Source: Ophiostoma sp. CBS 140.51 (Eukaryota > Ascomycota > Sordariomycetes > Ophiostomatales > Ophiostomataceae). Taken from it: a DNA stretch of 61,359 bases. Position numbers and translations under genes: made by a program. How positions within the stretch are numbered: position 1 is the stretch's first letter; the number at the start of each line of letters is the position of its first letter. The stretch is from positions 1 to 61,359 of the forward strand of contig JANSLP010000188.1 in the NCBI GenBank assembly GCA_029298735.1, given 5' to 3'. Positions 9,953 through 19,917 of the stretch are shown in pieces. The notes beneath the pieces are model-generated. The model was given only the letters and a program-made list of their open reading frames with translations. It did no database searches and was not told where the DNA came from.

Positions 9953-10020
9953 TCCGCTCTTCTTTTTGATGTTTGCATTTCTCCAACAAGTGGAGTTCAC
10001 GTTCAACACAGCAGCGAATA

Positions 10021-12897
10021 ATGGAGAGCGGAAACAACGTGGCAGTGCCTGGCAGTGTGCCTGCCTCCGGTCCAGTATCAGTTTCAGTGCCTGCGTCAGG
10101 CGCGTCTGGCAATGCAGGTGCCTCAACTGGGCCACTTTCAGGGCCCTCCGGACCACCAACACAAGATACCGACCGTGATGCACACCGCGGTACATCACCA
10201 ATGCCGCCGGCGACAGGCATCGAGTCGACGCCGGCAAGGCATCCTACGTCTACCGTTGACACTTCATTCGATACAGAGACACCCAGTCAAACGCCCAGTC
10301 AACATGGCCCGATTACGTCGACTACGTCGGCCCGGAAAAGAGCCTCCGCCTCTGGCGGCATCAAGAAGCCCGGCGGCAAAGGCCCCAGCGGCAAAGGCCC
10401 CGGCCGCAAACCGCGCGCCTGTGCTGAGTGCAAGAAGCAAAAGATGAAGTGTGAAGTGCTGGCGGGCCAGGTGCGGTGCCGGCACTGCCACCGTCGCGGG
10501 CTGGAGTGTGTCATGGGGGAGTGGGCGAGGGAGCTCCAGGAGGAGGAGAGGGAAAGGGAGAGGGAGGCAAAAGAGAAGAACGACCACCCCGATCGACAAG
10601 ACCAGTCCCGCGACGACGACGACGACTCGTGGACACATGGCAACGGCCGCGACACACAAACACTGGATGAGATGCGGCGCGAAATCCAACAGATGAAGGC
10701 GAGTATCGACGTCTTGGTACGGCATGGACTGCAGACGAGGCCGTCGACTTTACCAGTACCCGTCCCACTACCCGACACACCACAGGCGACCAACACGCAG
10801 GGTAGCAACCACGGAACACATTCAAGCACACACGCAACATCTGTACCCATGGTTACGCACTCGACGACACACTCAGCAGCTCAGACGGTTACGCAGACCA
10901 TCAGCCCAGCAGCCACGTCCCTCTCTACACGGGAAGACAACACCCACATGGCCATGACGCGGGAAAACTCGCTGGAGCCGGAACCGACAGACGACAATGC
11001 CGCCGGCGGCGGTGCTGTGGCGGTGGACGAGCCAATGGGCAGTCTGTACGAAGTGACTCGGCTGCGCAACATCCGGAGTAGTGGGGCCAAGATGGTTCGG
11101 CCACCACGAGATGGACCGGACGATGCCTTGGATGATTTTATATCAAAGGGTGTCATATCTGAAGCCGAGGCGGAAGCTTTGTACCAGACCTTCCACACGA
11201 CTCTCAACCACTACCTGTGGGTCGGCCTCGAGCAGACACACCCAAGTTTCGCCTCGGTGCGCAAGTCGTCGGAGCTGTTGACGGCGACCATCCTGACGGT
11301 GACGGCCCTGCACATCCCGACGAGCGCGGCCACCTTTGACACGTGCTACCGGGAATTTTTGTCACTCATTTCGTCATCCATGTTCTCACGCTACCACTCA
11401 GTCGACGACGTCCGGGGACTGTGCATTGCCGCTTTTTGGCTGTCCGAGGTGTCGTGGAAGCTGTCTGGCCACGCCATACGGATTGCCACCGAGCTCAACA
11501 TTCACCAGTCATTTGCCCGAGCCCTGGAGGGAGACGGCGACCGTGAACATTTTTTGAAGGCCCGTCTGTGGTACATGCTGTATGTGTGTGATCATCACTT
11601 TAGCATTGCCTATGGGCGGCCACCGATGATTGCCGAGTCACAACAAATCCGAGAGCACGAGACGTTTCTGGCCTCGCCGTTTGCCGATGCCCTTGACCAG
11701 CGGATCTGTTCACAGGTGAATTTGATGCAAATCATGACGAGAATTTATGGGCGTTTTAGTGAGAGAAGGATCCCATCGAAACCGCCGTCACATCGTGCCC
11801 TCCATCCTGCTGATGACGACATGCCTGTTGGCGGCCCGGCGACGGCCATGCTTGCCGAGTCTGACCTGGGGGAGTTACGCACCTTCAACCTCGAAATCGA
11901 CCAGTGGCGCATGCGCTGGCACGCGCGGCAGGCCAACAGCCGGTACATTGGCACGTTCCCGCCCAAGGGGATTATTTTGTACAGCTACTTTGCCAAGTTG
12001 CAGCTCAACTCCTTGGCCGTGCGGGGTGTCAGTCTTCGAGACGGCGACCATTTGTCGACCGAGAGGAAAGAGTTTGCCAATATGGGCATCTCGGCGGCGG
12101 CGAGCATCCTGACGTTTGTCTTGGAAGAGGACGACTTGAGACGTGCCCTCGTGGGCACACCACTCTATGTGCACACAATGATTGCTTTCGCGTCCGTCTT
12201 TCTGATGAAGATGGCGGCGCAGTGGAACCGGGTGATGGGCCTGAATGTCGAGTCGGCCTATGTTGCCCATTTGTTGCGACGGATGGTGGCTCTGCTGCAA
12301 AGCGCCGTGACATCGGACCGTCACTTGCTGTACCACATTGCCGCCGGCCTCGAGAAGATGCTGGCCAAGCTGCAGCTGGGCACGGGCAGCAACACGGCGA
12401 GCAACAACAGCAGCAACAACAATTCAGGGTCATCGTCGTCGGCAGCCTCGTCACTGGGCGATCAAATTCAAAACAACCCAAACCCCCAACAAATACCGAT
12501 GCACCCACAACAGGCCCACCATGCCCATCAACGAAGCCTGGAACTGCACAGCGTCGAACACGATCAGAGTATGACGAGCTCACATGACTTTTCTATGAAC
12601 GATGGCAGCCATCATGGTCACAATCAGACTCAACATGCTCTCTTCCAACAGCATCATCAACATCAGCATCAACATGATATGATGCCACCACCAAACGATG
12701 CCGGTCTGGTGTCAGCCTTCCAGGGACCACAGGTGCCTGTACCGCGGTGGGATACAGATCTAGCAGGTGGTCTTGGTGGCCAGGATGTCTTTGGCGATGG
12801 CATGCCCATTTTGAACAACACCATCATCTACGAAGCCTTTGGGTCAGAGTCGGCCAACGACGTCTACAACTTGTTGACCAGCCAGTTTTCCTACTGA
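10021..12897 (+). CDS. Zn2Cys6 transcription factor, likely cluster regulator
   Basis: A single-exon protein of 958 residues. The zinc cluster spans 134-163 with spacing CX2CX6CX8CX2CX6C (begins CAECKKQKMKC), preceded by a basic Lys/Gly-rich stretch that could act as a nuclear signal. A short heptad-like region around 220 may dimerise. The middle has the fungal_trans homology domain, including the RLWYMLYVCDHHFSIAYGRP type of core motif. The C-terminus is rich in Asn, Gln, His and Ser and may be an activation domain. The ATG at 10021 was chosen because sequence in front of it is not protein-like. It lies between the permease and the kinase on the same strand, and its own promoter has four CGG-type elements. 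The target pathway is inferred from position. Confidence 0.9.
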   Translation: MESGNNVAVPGSVPASGPVSVSVPASGASGNAGASTGPLSGPSGPPTQDTDRDAHRGTSPMPPATGIESTPARHPTSTVDTSFDTETPSQTPSQHGPITSTTSARKRASASGGIKKPGGKGPSGKGPGRKPRACAECKKQKMKCEVLAGQVRCRHCHRRGLECVMGEWARELQEEEREREREAKEKNDHPDRQDQSRDDDDDSWTHGNGRDTQTLDEMRREIQQMKASIDVLVRHGLQTRPSTLPVPVPLPDTPQATNTQGSNHGTHSSTHATSVPMVTHSTTHSAAQTVTQTISPAATSLSTREDNTHMAMTRENSLEPEPTDDNAAGGGAVAVDEPMGSLYEVTRLRNIRSSGAKMVRPPRDGPDDALDDFISKGVISEAEAEALYQTFHTTLNHYLWVGLEQTHPSFASVRKSSELLTATILTVTALHIPTSAATFDTCYREFLSLISSSMFSRYHSVDDVRGLCIAAFWLSEVSWKLSGHAIRIATELNIHQSFARALEGDGDREHFLKARLWYMLYVCDHHFSIAYGRPPMIAESQQIREHETFLASPFADALDQRICSQVNLMQIMTRIYGRFSERRIPSKPPSHRALHPADDDMPVGGPATAMLAESDLGELRTFNLEIDQWRMRWHARQANSRYIGTFPPKGIILYSYFAKLQLNSLAVRGVSLRDGDHLSTERKEFANMGISAAASILTFVLEEDDLRRALVGTPLYVHTMIAFASVFLMKMAAQWNRVMGLNVESAYVAHLLRRMVALLQSAVTSDRHLLYHIAAGLEKMLAKLQLGTGSNTASNNSSNNNSGSSSSAASSLGDQIQNNPNPQQIPMHPQQAHHAHQRSLELHSVEHDQSMTSSHDFSMNDGSHHGHNQTQHALFQQHHQHQHQHDMMPPPNDAGLVSAFQGPQVPVPRWDTDLAGGLGGQDVFGDGMPILNNTIIYEAFGSESANDVYNLLTSQFSY

Positions 12898-13611
12898 GAT
12901 AGTGCGTATAATGAATTGTATACAATGAACAATCACATGAACAAAATCAAAGAATCTAAAAGTAAACAACTCCCGACTTGGCATCACATGGACATTGTCC
13001 TCCGAATCTAGATCCAATATTGTGCGGAATAAAAAAAAAAGACACGCGACATCTAGATTTGTGTGAATCATGTGAGCTCATTAACAAGTGTAAGTGAAAA
13101 GAAACTAGAACGAACGGTCCACCGGGCGTGATTTCCCGTAGACTGTCGGCGGTGGACGTCTTGACCGGGAAATGCAGAGAAGACAGAAAACGGAAATCAG
13201 TTAGTTTACCCAAAAACATTACTGGACAATGTCCCACTGAAGCGCCGAAAGACCGAAACGCCGACCGCTAAAGACTGCAAAGACCGCCAAAGAACGCTAA
13301 AGACGGTCAGGTACAGCGCCCCTCATCGCCCCAAAACGGCAAAATCACCACTAACACGAAGACGCGCTAAATCTTCCTATGAACGAATCGCCGACAGTCG
13401 TGCCTACCCGTTGGAGCTACGCTCCGTACTCGCTCCTCACTCCTCCCTCGGGGGGCAGGAACCCCGCCGAAGCTCTCCAACACGACTCCTCATTCAAGTC
13501 GCAAGGCAACGTCACTTAAGAGGAAGGTGCGGACATCACCTGCTCGAGAGCAGGTCCTCAATCTGTACTCTTACCATCACCACATTCTCACACCCTCTCC
13601 CCCACCTTACA
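12898..13611. promoter_or_regulatory. Promoter region of the acid-sugar kinase gene
   Basis: Contains two CGGGAAAT sites in inverted orientation (13130-13138 and 13166-13174) and a degenerate tandem array of CGCYAAAGA units near 13266-13304. The last 50 nt before the ATG are pyrimidine-rich (CACCCTCTCCCCCACC), a usual fungal leader. Confidence 0.55.
13130..13174. promoter_or_regulatory. Inverted pair of CGGGAAAT elements
   Basis: GATTTCCCG (13130-13138) and CGGGAAATG (13166-13174) face each other with a 27-bp gap, 438-482 nt upstream of the kinase ATG. CGGAAATCA at 13191 is a degenerate neighbour. Confidence 0.55.
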
Positions 13612-15111
13612 ATGTCCCTCGACCTCACATCCACATTGGCGGCGCTGCCACCACTACCTACCGAAGCTTCGGGCTACCGCACGCAAGTCAAGACCGCCCT
13701 CGACGTACAGCGCAGCAAAGCCACCACGGCCTCGTCGGCCATCCCGCTGCTGGTCGCTCTGGACGACGACCCGACGGGCACCCAGACCTGCCACGATGTT
13801 TCGGTGTTGACAGTCTGGGACGTCCCCACACTCGTCGACCAGTTTGTCCGCAGCAACACCAAGGCGAGCTCCTACTACGGCTTCTTCATCTTGACAAACT
13901 CCCGCGCGTTGCACCCTGAACCGGCCCGTGCTCTGATCCAAGACATTTGCCGGAACCTGCAACGAGCCTCTGAGATCACAGGCCGGCCGTTTGAGGTGGT
14001 GCTGCGCGGCGACTCAACCCTGAGAGGGCACTTCCCGCTCGAGCCCGAGGCCGTGGAGAGCGTGTTGGGTGCAGCCGATGCATGGGTGCTGTGTCCCTTC
14101 TTTTTGCAAGGCGGACGCTACACGATTGGCGATGTCCATTACGTGGCCGACACGGAAACCAACAAGCTGGTCTCGGCGGCCGAGACACCTTTTGCAAAGG
14201 ACGCCACGTTTGGCTACAAGTCGTCAAACCTCAGAGAATATGCCGTCGAAAAGGGCAAGGGTGCTATCCTCCCAGAAGACGTGACGTCCATTTCGATTGA
14301 CACAATCCGGGTTGGCGGCGTCCCCGCCATCTATGAGCAGCTCCGCAATTTGCCCACCGGCAAGCGTACTGTCGTCGCCATTAACGCTGCCGCCGAAGAG
14401 GACGTCGACGCCGTCGTTCTTGCCCTGATGCAGGCCGCAAGCCAGGCCGGCAAAAAGTTTCTGTTTCGGACAGGTGCGGCCTTTGTCTCGGCCCGTTTAG
14501 GGATTGTACCCATCGACCCTCTTCCCTTTTCCGCACTGCATGCGCCCGACCCCACACCCGATAACCCGACGCCTGGTGGCTTGGTCATTGCCGGTTCCTA
14601 CGTGCCTAAAACGACGGCCCAGCTGAGTGTCCTCACCTGCAAGTCGGGCGACCGACTGTCGACTGTCGTCCTCAGTGTCAACGAGTTACTCTCTTCTCCC
14701 GAATCGGCCAACGCCGCCGTTGCTTCAGCTATTGCCACCGCCGAGCGGGACATTGCCCGCGGTCAGGATGTCTTGGTGATGACCTCCCGCGATTTGGTCG
14801 TGGGCGCCGACGAGGCCGCCTCGCTCGATATCGGCGCCACAGTCGCCCGTGCTCTCGTTGACTTTTTGACTTCTCTCTCGGTCAAGCCCCGCTACGTCAT
14901 CGCCAAGGGCGGCATCACGTCGTCGGACATGGCTACCAAGGCTTTGCGGTTTAGGAGGGCACTCGTGGTTGGACAGGCCGCGCCGGGTGTGCCGCTGTGG
15001 CGATGTGATGAGCCTACATCAAAGTGGCCAGGGCTGCCGTACGTTGTCTTCCCGGGCAATGTCGGCAGCAATGAGACGCTGTTTGATGTGGTGGACAAGT
15101 GGCGGGCGTGA
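13612..15111 (+). CDS. Four-carbon acid sugar kinase (DUF1537/OtnK family)
   Basis: A 499-residue single-exon protein matching both halves of the family. The N-terminal sugar-binding domain has DDDPTGTQ at 51-58 and RGDSTLRGHFPLE from 132. The C-terminal nucleotide-binding domain has GGLVIAGSY and AKGGITSSD near 430. Characterised bacterial members use ATP to phosphorylate acid sugars such as threonate, erythronate or 3-oxo derivatives at O4. The ATG at 13612 was chosen because it follows a clean CACC/ACA leader and the conserved fold starts soon after; an earlier in-frame extension is not conserved-looking. Unlike the large kinase-aldolase fusions known from some fungi, this copy stands alone. 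No decarboxylating aldolase or isomerase gene is visible in the window, so later steps must lie elsewhere if the pathway exists. Confidence 0.9.
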   Translation: MSLDLTSTLAALPPLPTEASGYRTQVKTALDVQRSKATTASSAIPLLVALDDDPTGTQTCHDVSVLTVWDVPTLVDQFVRSNTKASSYYGFFILTNSRALHPEPARALIQDICRNLQRASEITGRPFEVVLRGDSTLRGHFPLEPEAVESVLGAADAWVLCPFFLQGGRYTIGDVHYVADTETNKLVSAAETPFAKDATFGYKSSNLREYAVEKGKGAILPEDVTSISIDTIRVGGVPAIYEQLRNLPTGKRTVVAINAAAEEDVDAVVLALMQAASQAGKKFLFRTGAAFVSARLGIVPIDPLPFSALHAPDPTPDNPTPGGLVIAGSYVPKTTAQLSVLTCKSGDRLSTVVLSVNELLSSPESANAAVASAIATAERDIARGQDVLVMTSRDLVVGADEAASLDIGATVARALVDFLTSLSVKPRYVIAKGGITSSDMATKALRFRRALVVGQAAPGVPLWRCDEPTSKWPGLPYVVFPGNVGSNETLFDVVDKWRA

Positions 15112-16705
15112 GCTTCTCAACGTGGGCCGCTCTACGTGAGCTGCCTCCCAGGTGGGCGGGTGGTGGATTGTAGACAGAAGAGAGAAAGTGAAACAGAGGG
15201 AGTGAAAGGAAAGAGGAAGGAAATGGAAAAGAGAATCAGAAGGCTTCCTGGCTTAGCACAAAAGAGCGATATGATGAATTTGAAATTTAACTCCGCATTT
15301 GGATTGGACTGAATTGACGTGGATTGAACCGAATTAATGATTTGTCTGACAAAAAGTGACTGACTAACGGTGTAAGTGGTGCTTCTGTTGTGACACGGCA
15401 GGTCCGTGTTGGCCCCTGTTGCGCTACGTCATAGGCTTGAAACTGCCGTTGGAACAGGCGTTGGGGCAGGGGCTTTTGAGATTGCTAAACTTCGGTAATT
15501 GAATTGAAGACCATCCTCCTTCACTCAACAACAGGACAACCTGGAAGGCGCAAAGAAGATTACAATGAAAAGAAGATACAAGTCAAGAACGGACGGATGT
15601 AAAGGTTTTTGTCTTCTTCGTTTCAGATTCCAAGTGGAATTGACAGCTGAAGCTGGGGGTTTGGTGCACCTTTGAGATCCCTGCCTGCAAAGGTGCCACT
15701 TCTTCGCTGGACTAGCCTTGAGATATCTCCCTTTCAAAACGAGATGATTTGATGATGTCTATTTGCTTTGTTAGAGCCTCCAGAATTATACGAGACGTGC
15801 ATAGTATATATACATAGAAAAGTATGTCTTGTATTGGGAATTACATGCATTGTTTGCCGTGGTATGTACCACAACATTGCGTGTTGAGTCGATTATTAAA
15901 CAGAACAAACGCCAGATGCACGTCTGGGATTGACCAAATAAAGTCAAGTCCGCTCAGAATAAAATAGATGACCAACGAGCGGCACAATCAAGGGAGGACC
16001 AAAAAGGCAACCCCAGACGACATTATGTATGCTACTGGCAGAGACAAAATACGGGAAAGATATTGTTGATGACAACGCCATGTGTCTACCAAAATGAAGA
16101 TTAGAGTTCCCCATTGGAAACGGGCTGCATCGTCGCATCCTTGTCTCTGCCGTTGGACCCTGCATATCTGAACCACACACAGCTACCCAACAACGGCCAT
16201 GATTAGTCGCGATACTATGTGATTGTCAGCAGCTTTTTATTTTCACAACTCTTTCAGACTTTCAATGTTCTTTTTGCACACATTTTCTCGCAATCCCTTC
16301 ACGCCTTGAAAATCCATGCCCCTTTTTGTTTTGTCAGTGTGGAATTCTTCTTGGTATTGAATATCGTATTTGCTTTGTTTGCCCGCTTGTTGTTCCATGA
16401 CTTTGTCATCCCTGTCAAAAACAGTTTCGAAGAGACTGGAAAAACAGTATGGGAACAAATCACATTGTTTTGATGATGCTCTTGGCAGCTTTTGATTTTG
16501 ATACAAATCATGACAGACATAAATATACTGGACGATGTCCAGAATATCATCTCGGTTTTCATGATATCAAAATAAAATATTCAAACAATAATCACTCAGT
16601 AAAGTCAGTCGACAAACATCATTACCATCATCACCACCGACGCGACTTACACCGTAAGTACTACACAACACCACCTCACAATACCAACATACCCCCACTT
16701 CCATA
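15112..16705. other. Intergenic region, no gene seen
   Basis: A 1.6-kb region between the kinase and the drug exporter. It becomes AT-rich toward the exporter start. CGGGAAAGA at 16052 is only a near match to the cluster element, so the regulon probably ends at the kinase. Confidence 0.5.
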
Positions 16706-18478
16706 ATGTACGACCTTATACGAGACGCACCGGTCGGCCAGGCCATCCGGTTTTTGACCCGTAACCGTGTGCTCAAGTACCCTGAAGAAGAAGAAGACTA
16801 CCAACTACCACAACAATATGTCGACATTCTCAGCGGACGCGAGAAACTAGATGGCGATACTGCAGCGCCAATAAGCAGCAACGATACACCCAACAATAAC
16901 AACGACGACGACGATGACGACGTCGACATTGAAATCCTTGGCCGCACGCATACCCGCCGCAGCAGTGTCGTCGGCCCTCGATTTAGTGTTGAGCGTGTTC
17001 AAGAAGAACAGGAGATCCGCATGCAGCGCACAAAGTCTGTGCCTATTGTACCGACCAAGACTGCCGACGGTGTTGTCCTCGTCGACTGGTACAGCACCGA
17101 CGACCCGGCCAACCCGCAGAACTGGTCAAATGCCAAAAAGTACTTTATCCTGTTTGTTTTGTGCTTTTATACATGGACAGTCTACTGTACGGGACCTGTT
17201 TATGCCACGGCCGAGGAGGGCATCCAAAAATACTTTGGCGTCAGCGCCGTGGCTGCCAGTCTGGGCCTGTCCCTCTACATCCTGGCCTACGGCATCGGTG
17301 ACCTCATCTTTTCGCCGCTCACCGAGATTCCCGTCATTGGCCGTAACCCGGTGTACTACCTGACCTTTATCGTCTTCTTTGCCTTCTCGTTTGGCCCCAC
17401 GCGCGTCACCACGTTTGGCGGTCTGCTGGTCCTGCGGTTCCTGCTCGGGTTCTTTGGCAGTCCGGCCCTGGCCAATGGCGGCGCCACTATCGGCGACCTG
17501 TTTACCATCATCAACATCCCCTACGGTCTGTGCTGGTGGGTATTTTCTGCCTGGGCCGGCCCGGCCATTGGTCCTCTCATCGGCGGCTACGCAGCCATGG
17601 TAAACGGCTGGCGCTGGCCCATGTGGGAGATTGTCTGGATGGCCGCGCCGACCCTGGTACTGCTCTTGCTATTTATGCCCGAGACGGCCCCAGCCACGCT
17701 CCTTCTTCAACGCGCCCATCGGCTGCGCAAGCTGACTGGTGATGCTCGTCTGCAGTCCCAGAGCGAGATTGACCAAAAGCACATGACCGCCTCGGCCATT
17801 CTAGGAGAGGCCCTCATCCGGCCCATGGAAATCATGTTCCGCGACCCCAGCATCTTTTTTGTCAATTTGTACACGGGCTACTTTTACGGTGTGTTCTACA
17901 CCTTTTTCGAAGTCTTTCCGCTCGTCTTCCCGGTCCTCTACGGATTCAACCTCGGCGAGACCGGCCTGTCCTTCTTGTCCTGCTTCATTGGTGTCTGCAT
18001 CGCCATCGCTCTCTACACCGCCTACCTCTATTTCTACATGGTCCCGGACAACTTGAAGCATGGCTTCCGTGAGCAGGAGCACCGCCTCGTCCCCGCCATT
18101 TTTGGGTCGTTCCTCATGCCCATTGGCCTCTTTGTGTTTGCCTGGACCGCCCGCACAACCGTCCACTGGATCGTTCCTTTGGTGGGGGTCGCCATTTTTG
18201 TTGTGGGCCACTTTTTTACCATGCAGTCCCTGTTCATCTATCTCCCCTTCTCCTACCCGCAGTGCGCCGCCTCCCTCTTTGCCGGCAACAGTCTGTGGCG
18301 GTCGGGTGTGGCCTGTGGTTCCGTCCTATTTGCCCGTCCGCTCTTCATAAATATGGGCATTGCCCGTGGTGTCACGCTGCTGGCCGGCCTCAGTGTCGCC
18401 GGCATCTTTGGCACCACGGCCATTTACATCTTTGGCAAGAAGCTGCGGGCGCGGAGCAAGTATGCCGTGAGTAGTTGA
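16706..18478 (+). CDS. MFS drug:H+ exporter, DHA1 family (FLR1/MDR1/caf5 subgroup)
   Basis: A 590-residue single-exon protein. A hydrophilic N-terminus of about 130 residues contains an Asn/Asp-rich run and the entry motif DPANPQNWSNAKKY. About 12 membrane helices follow. The signature SPLTEIPVIGRNPVYY marks the FLR1/MDR1/caf5 branch, whose members export azoles, benomyl, caffeine and similar compounds. Residues WRWPMW and FMPETAPATLL are typical of the end of the first half. The long upstream region and absence of CGGGAAAT elements suggest regulation independent of the neighbouring cluster. The natural substrate cannot be told from sequence. Confidence 0.88.
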   Translation: MYDLIRDAPVGQAIRFLTRNRVLKYPEEEEDYQLPQQYVDILSGREKLDGDTAAPISSNDTPNNNNDDDDDDVDIEILGRTHTRRSSVVGPRFSVERVQEEQEIRMQRTKSVPIVPTKTADGVVLVDWYSTDDPANPQNWSNAKKYFILFVLCFYTWTVYCTGPVYATAEEGIQKYFGVSAVAASLGLSLYILAYGIGDLIFSPLTEIPVIGRNPVYYLTFIVFFAFSFGPTRVTTFGGLLVLRFLLGFFGSPALANGGATIGDLFTIINIPYGLCWWVFSAWAGPAIGPLIGGYAAMVNGWRWPMWEIVWMAAPTLVLLLLFMPETAPATLLLQRAHRLRKLTGDARLQSQSEIDQKHMTASAILGEALIRPMEIMFRDPSIFFVNLYTGYFYGVFYTFFEVFPLVFPVLYGFNLGETGLSFLSCFIGVCIAIALYTAYLYFYMVPDNLKHGFREQEHRLVPAIFGSFLMPIGLFVFAWTARTTVHWIVPLVGVAIFVVGHFFTMQSLFIYLPFSYPQCAASLFAGNSLWRSGVACGSVLFARPLFINMGIARGVTLLAGLSVAGIFGTTAIYIFGKKLRARSKYAVSS

Positions 18479-19008
18479 GTGGGGTGTGATTGAAGTATCA
18501 AAAAGTGCGGTGAGAAGCTGCGCAGATTTGATGGGTGGTAGATGTGGATTCGGTCTCTTTGATTTAATTCTTCGTTGTTGCCTTTTTTCTGTCCAGTCGT
18601 TCAATTATCTGTCTTTCTTCTCTTTTTTTTGTTTTCAAACAGTAGTCATAGAACATATACGTGTATTCTCAATAATCTGATAGATTTTTATACACTCGTT
18701 TCGCCACACACTATGTGATGAAAAGATAAGTATAAATAAAAGATAATGAACTAATACGAAGGATAACGTGGTATAGGTGCTCTAAGTGAATCCTTGACAG
18801 AAGAGAAAAGACGACAGACTCTTTCACATGATCAACAGCTGTAAGCTTTTCAACGACGACACGAGCAAGAGGAAAATTGATGCATAACATTCAGATAAAA
18901 AAAAATTAAATTGAGATGGCAGAAAACATAGAAATAGAAGTAGAGATACTAATAGTAGTAGCAACAAAAACGAAAATAAAAGAGGCGGATACGGGACGAA
19001 AAAACGTC
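18479..19008. other. Short convergent intergenic region
   Basis: Contains the 3' ends of two convergent genes. AT-rich, no coding signal. Confidence 0.5.
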
Positions 19009-19917
19009 TCATCTACGACGACGGCTGCTCTCTCCACCGCTACCAGAGCTAAAAAAGCCACCACTTTTCGGCGGTGCTTTAGACTTCTTCGCGGACTGTG
19101 GACCGCCCAGAATGTCGGCATAGTCATCCACGGCGACCATCTTCGCGTTGTGTGCACGAATGAGAAACCCCAGCAGTGCCCTTCTCATCATATGTCTTTC
19201 GGTAACAACTGTAATAAAACAGTAGTCACCGCCCTGTGTCTCCTCCGCAGCAGCAAGGACGATGAGAACTAACGTCTGCCAGTCAAAAAAGGCGACAAAC
19301 TTTATTCCATACCGGCGGCTGTAGCCGACAGCCTGCTTCAAAAGAATCGTGGCACTTCCCGTGGAATCAGGTTCGCGGAAGATGACCGTGCTCATGGCAC
19401 AGTATTTACCCCAGGTCATGGGTGAACCAAATTCGGCAGTGTTGATGAGAGTCGGTCTTTTGAAGTCGAGAATCGCAAAGTAACCAAACAGGTTGATCGA
19501 ATTGGGATAGCCGAGCCCCCAGATGCGGTCCGCTCGAACTGAATGGTTGTCCACTTTGACAGTGTGCTGGCACAGGAAGCGCACAGGTGAGGAGAGATAC
19601 TTGCACAGCACGCTGTCGACAGCGTACAGTAGATGCAGGCTTGACGCCTCGGCAACGTCCCCCTCGACCTCAACGTATCGTGAGTCGTTCCACTTTGGTG
19701 ACCGCTCGTTAGAAAAGTATCCTCTTTCTCTCATCGTCCGGAGAGCGGCAGTGGCGAATGAGTCCCATACAGGAAATGGTACCCCAATGTGCTTTATGGG
19801 TGGTTCTGACTGCCTTGTAGACTCTCCAGACGTTGTTGCTTGGGGCCGCGTCAGAGGCAGAACGACATAGCGGCCCTTCTCGACATCTTCATTGAAAGAG
19901 TCCAAAAGGAGTCCCAT
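19009..19917 (-). CDS. PD-(D/E)XK nuclease-like protein
   Basis: A 302-residue single-exon protein without a close named relative that I recognise. The core fits the restriction-endonuclease-like fold: an acidic residue in VRADRIWG (D130), a strand with ILDFKRP (D151-x-K153) and LLKQAVGYSRRYG with a QxxxY pattern (Q195, Y199) as in RecB-type nucleases, then a hydrophobic strand FVAFFDWQTLVLIVL. The C-terminus is Gly/Ser-rich and ends in four Arg. The first in-frame ATG is at 19917 and has A at -3. It is divergent from the kinase-like gene at 20985 with 1.07 kb between starts. Orphan nuclease-like genes of this kind recur in fungi, and some resemble Crinkler-type effector domains; a role in DNA processing or conflict is inference only. 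Confidence 0.6.
   Translation of the reverse strand: MGLLLDSFNEDVEKGRYVVLPLTRPQATTSGESTRQSEPPIKHIGVPFPVWDSFATAALRTMRERGYFSNERSPKWNDSRYVEVEGDVAEASSLHLLYAVDSVLCKYLSSPVRFLCQHTVKVDNHSVRADRIWGLGYPNSINLFGYFAILDFKRPTLINTAEFGSPMTWGKYCAMSTVIFREPDSTGSATILLKQAVGYSRRYGIKFVAFFDWQTLVLIVLAAAEETQGGDYCFITVVTERHMMRRALLGFLIRAHNAKMVAVDDYADILGGPQSAKKSKAPPKSGGFFSSGSGGESSRRRR

Larger units (their letters stand above)
9038..10020. promoter_or_regulatory. Intergenic region upstream of the Zn2Cys6 regulator gene
   Basis: Contains the permease 3' flank, then the regulator promoter with three exact CGGGAAAT sites and one tandem degenerate copy. ATTCCCG near 9237 is a near match only. No coding sequence was recognised. 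Confidence 0.55.

Noticed and set aside
16052..16060. CGGGAAAGA upstream of the drug exporter
   Set aside because: Two mismatches to CGGGAAATC and no partner site, so not counted as a cluster element.
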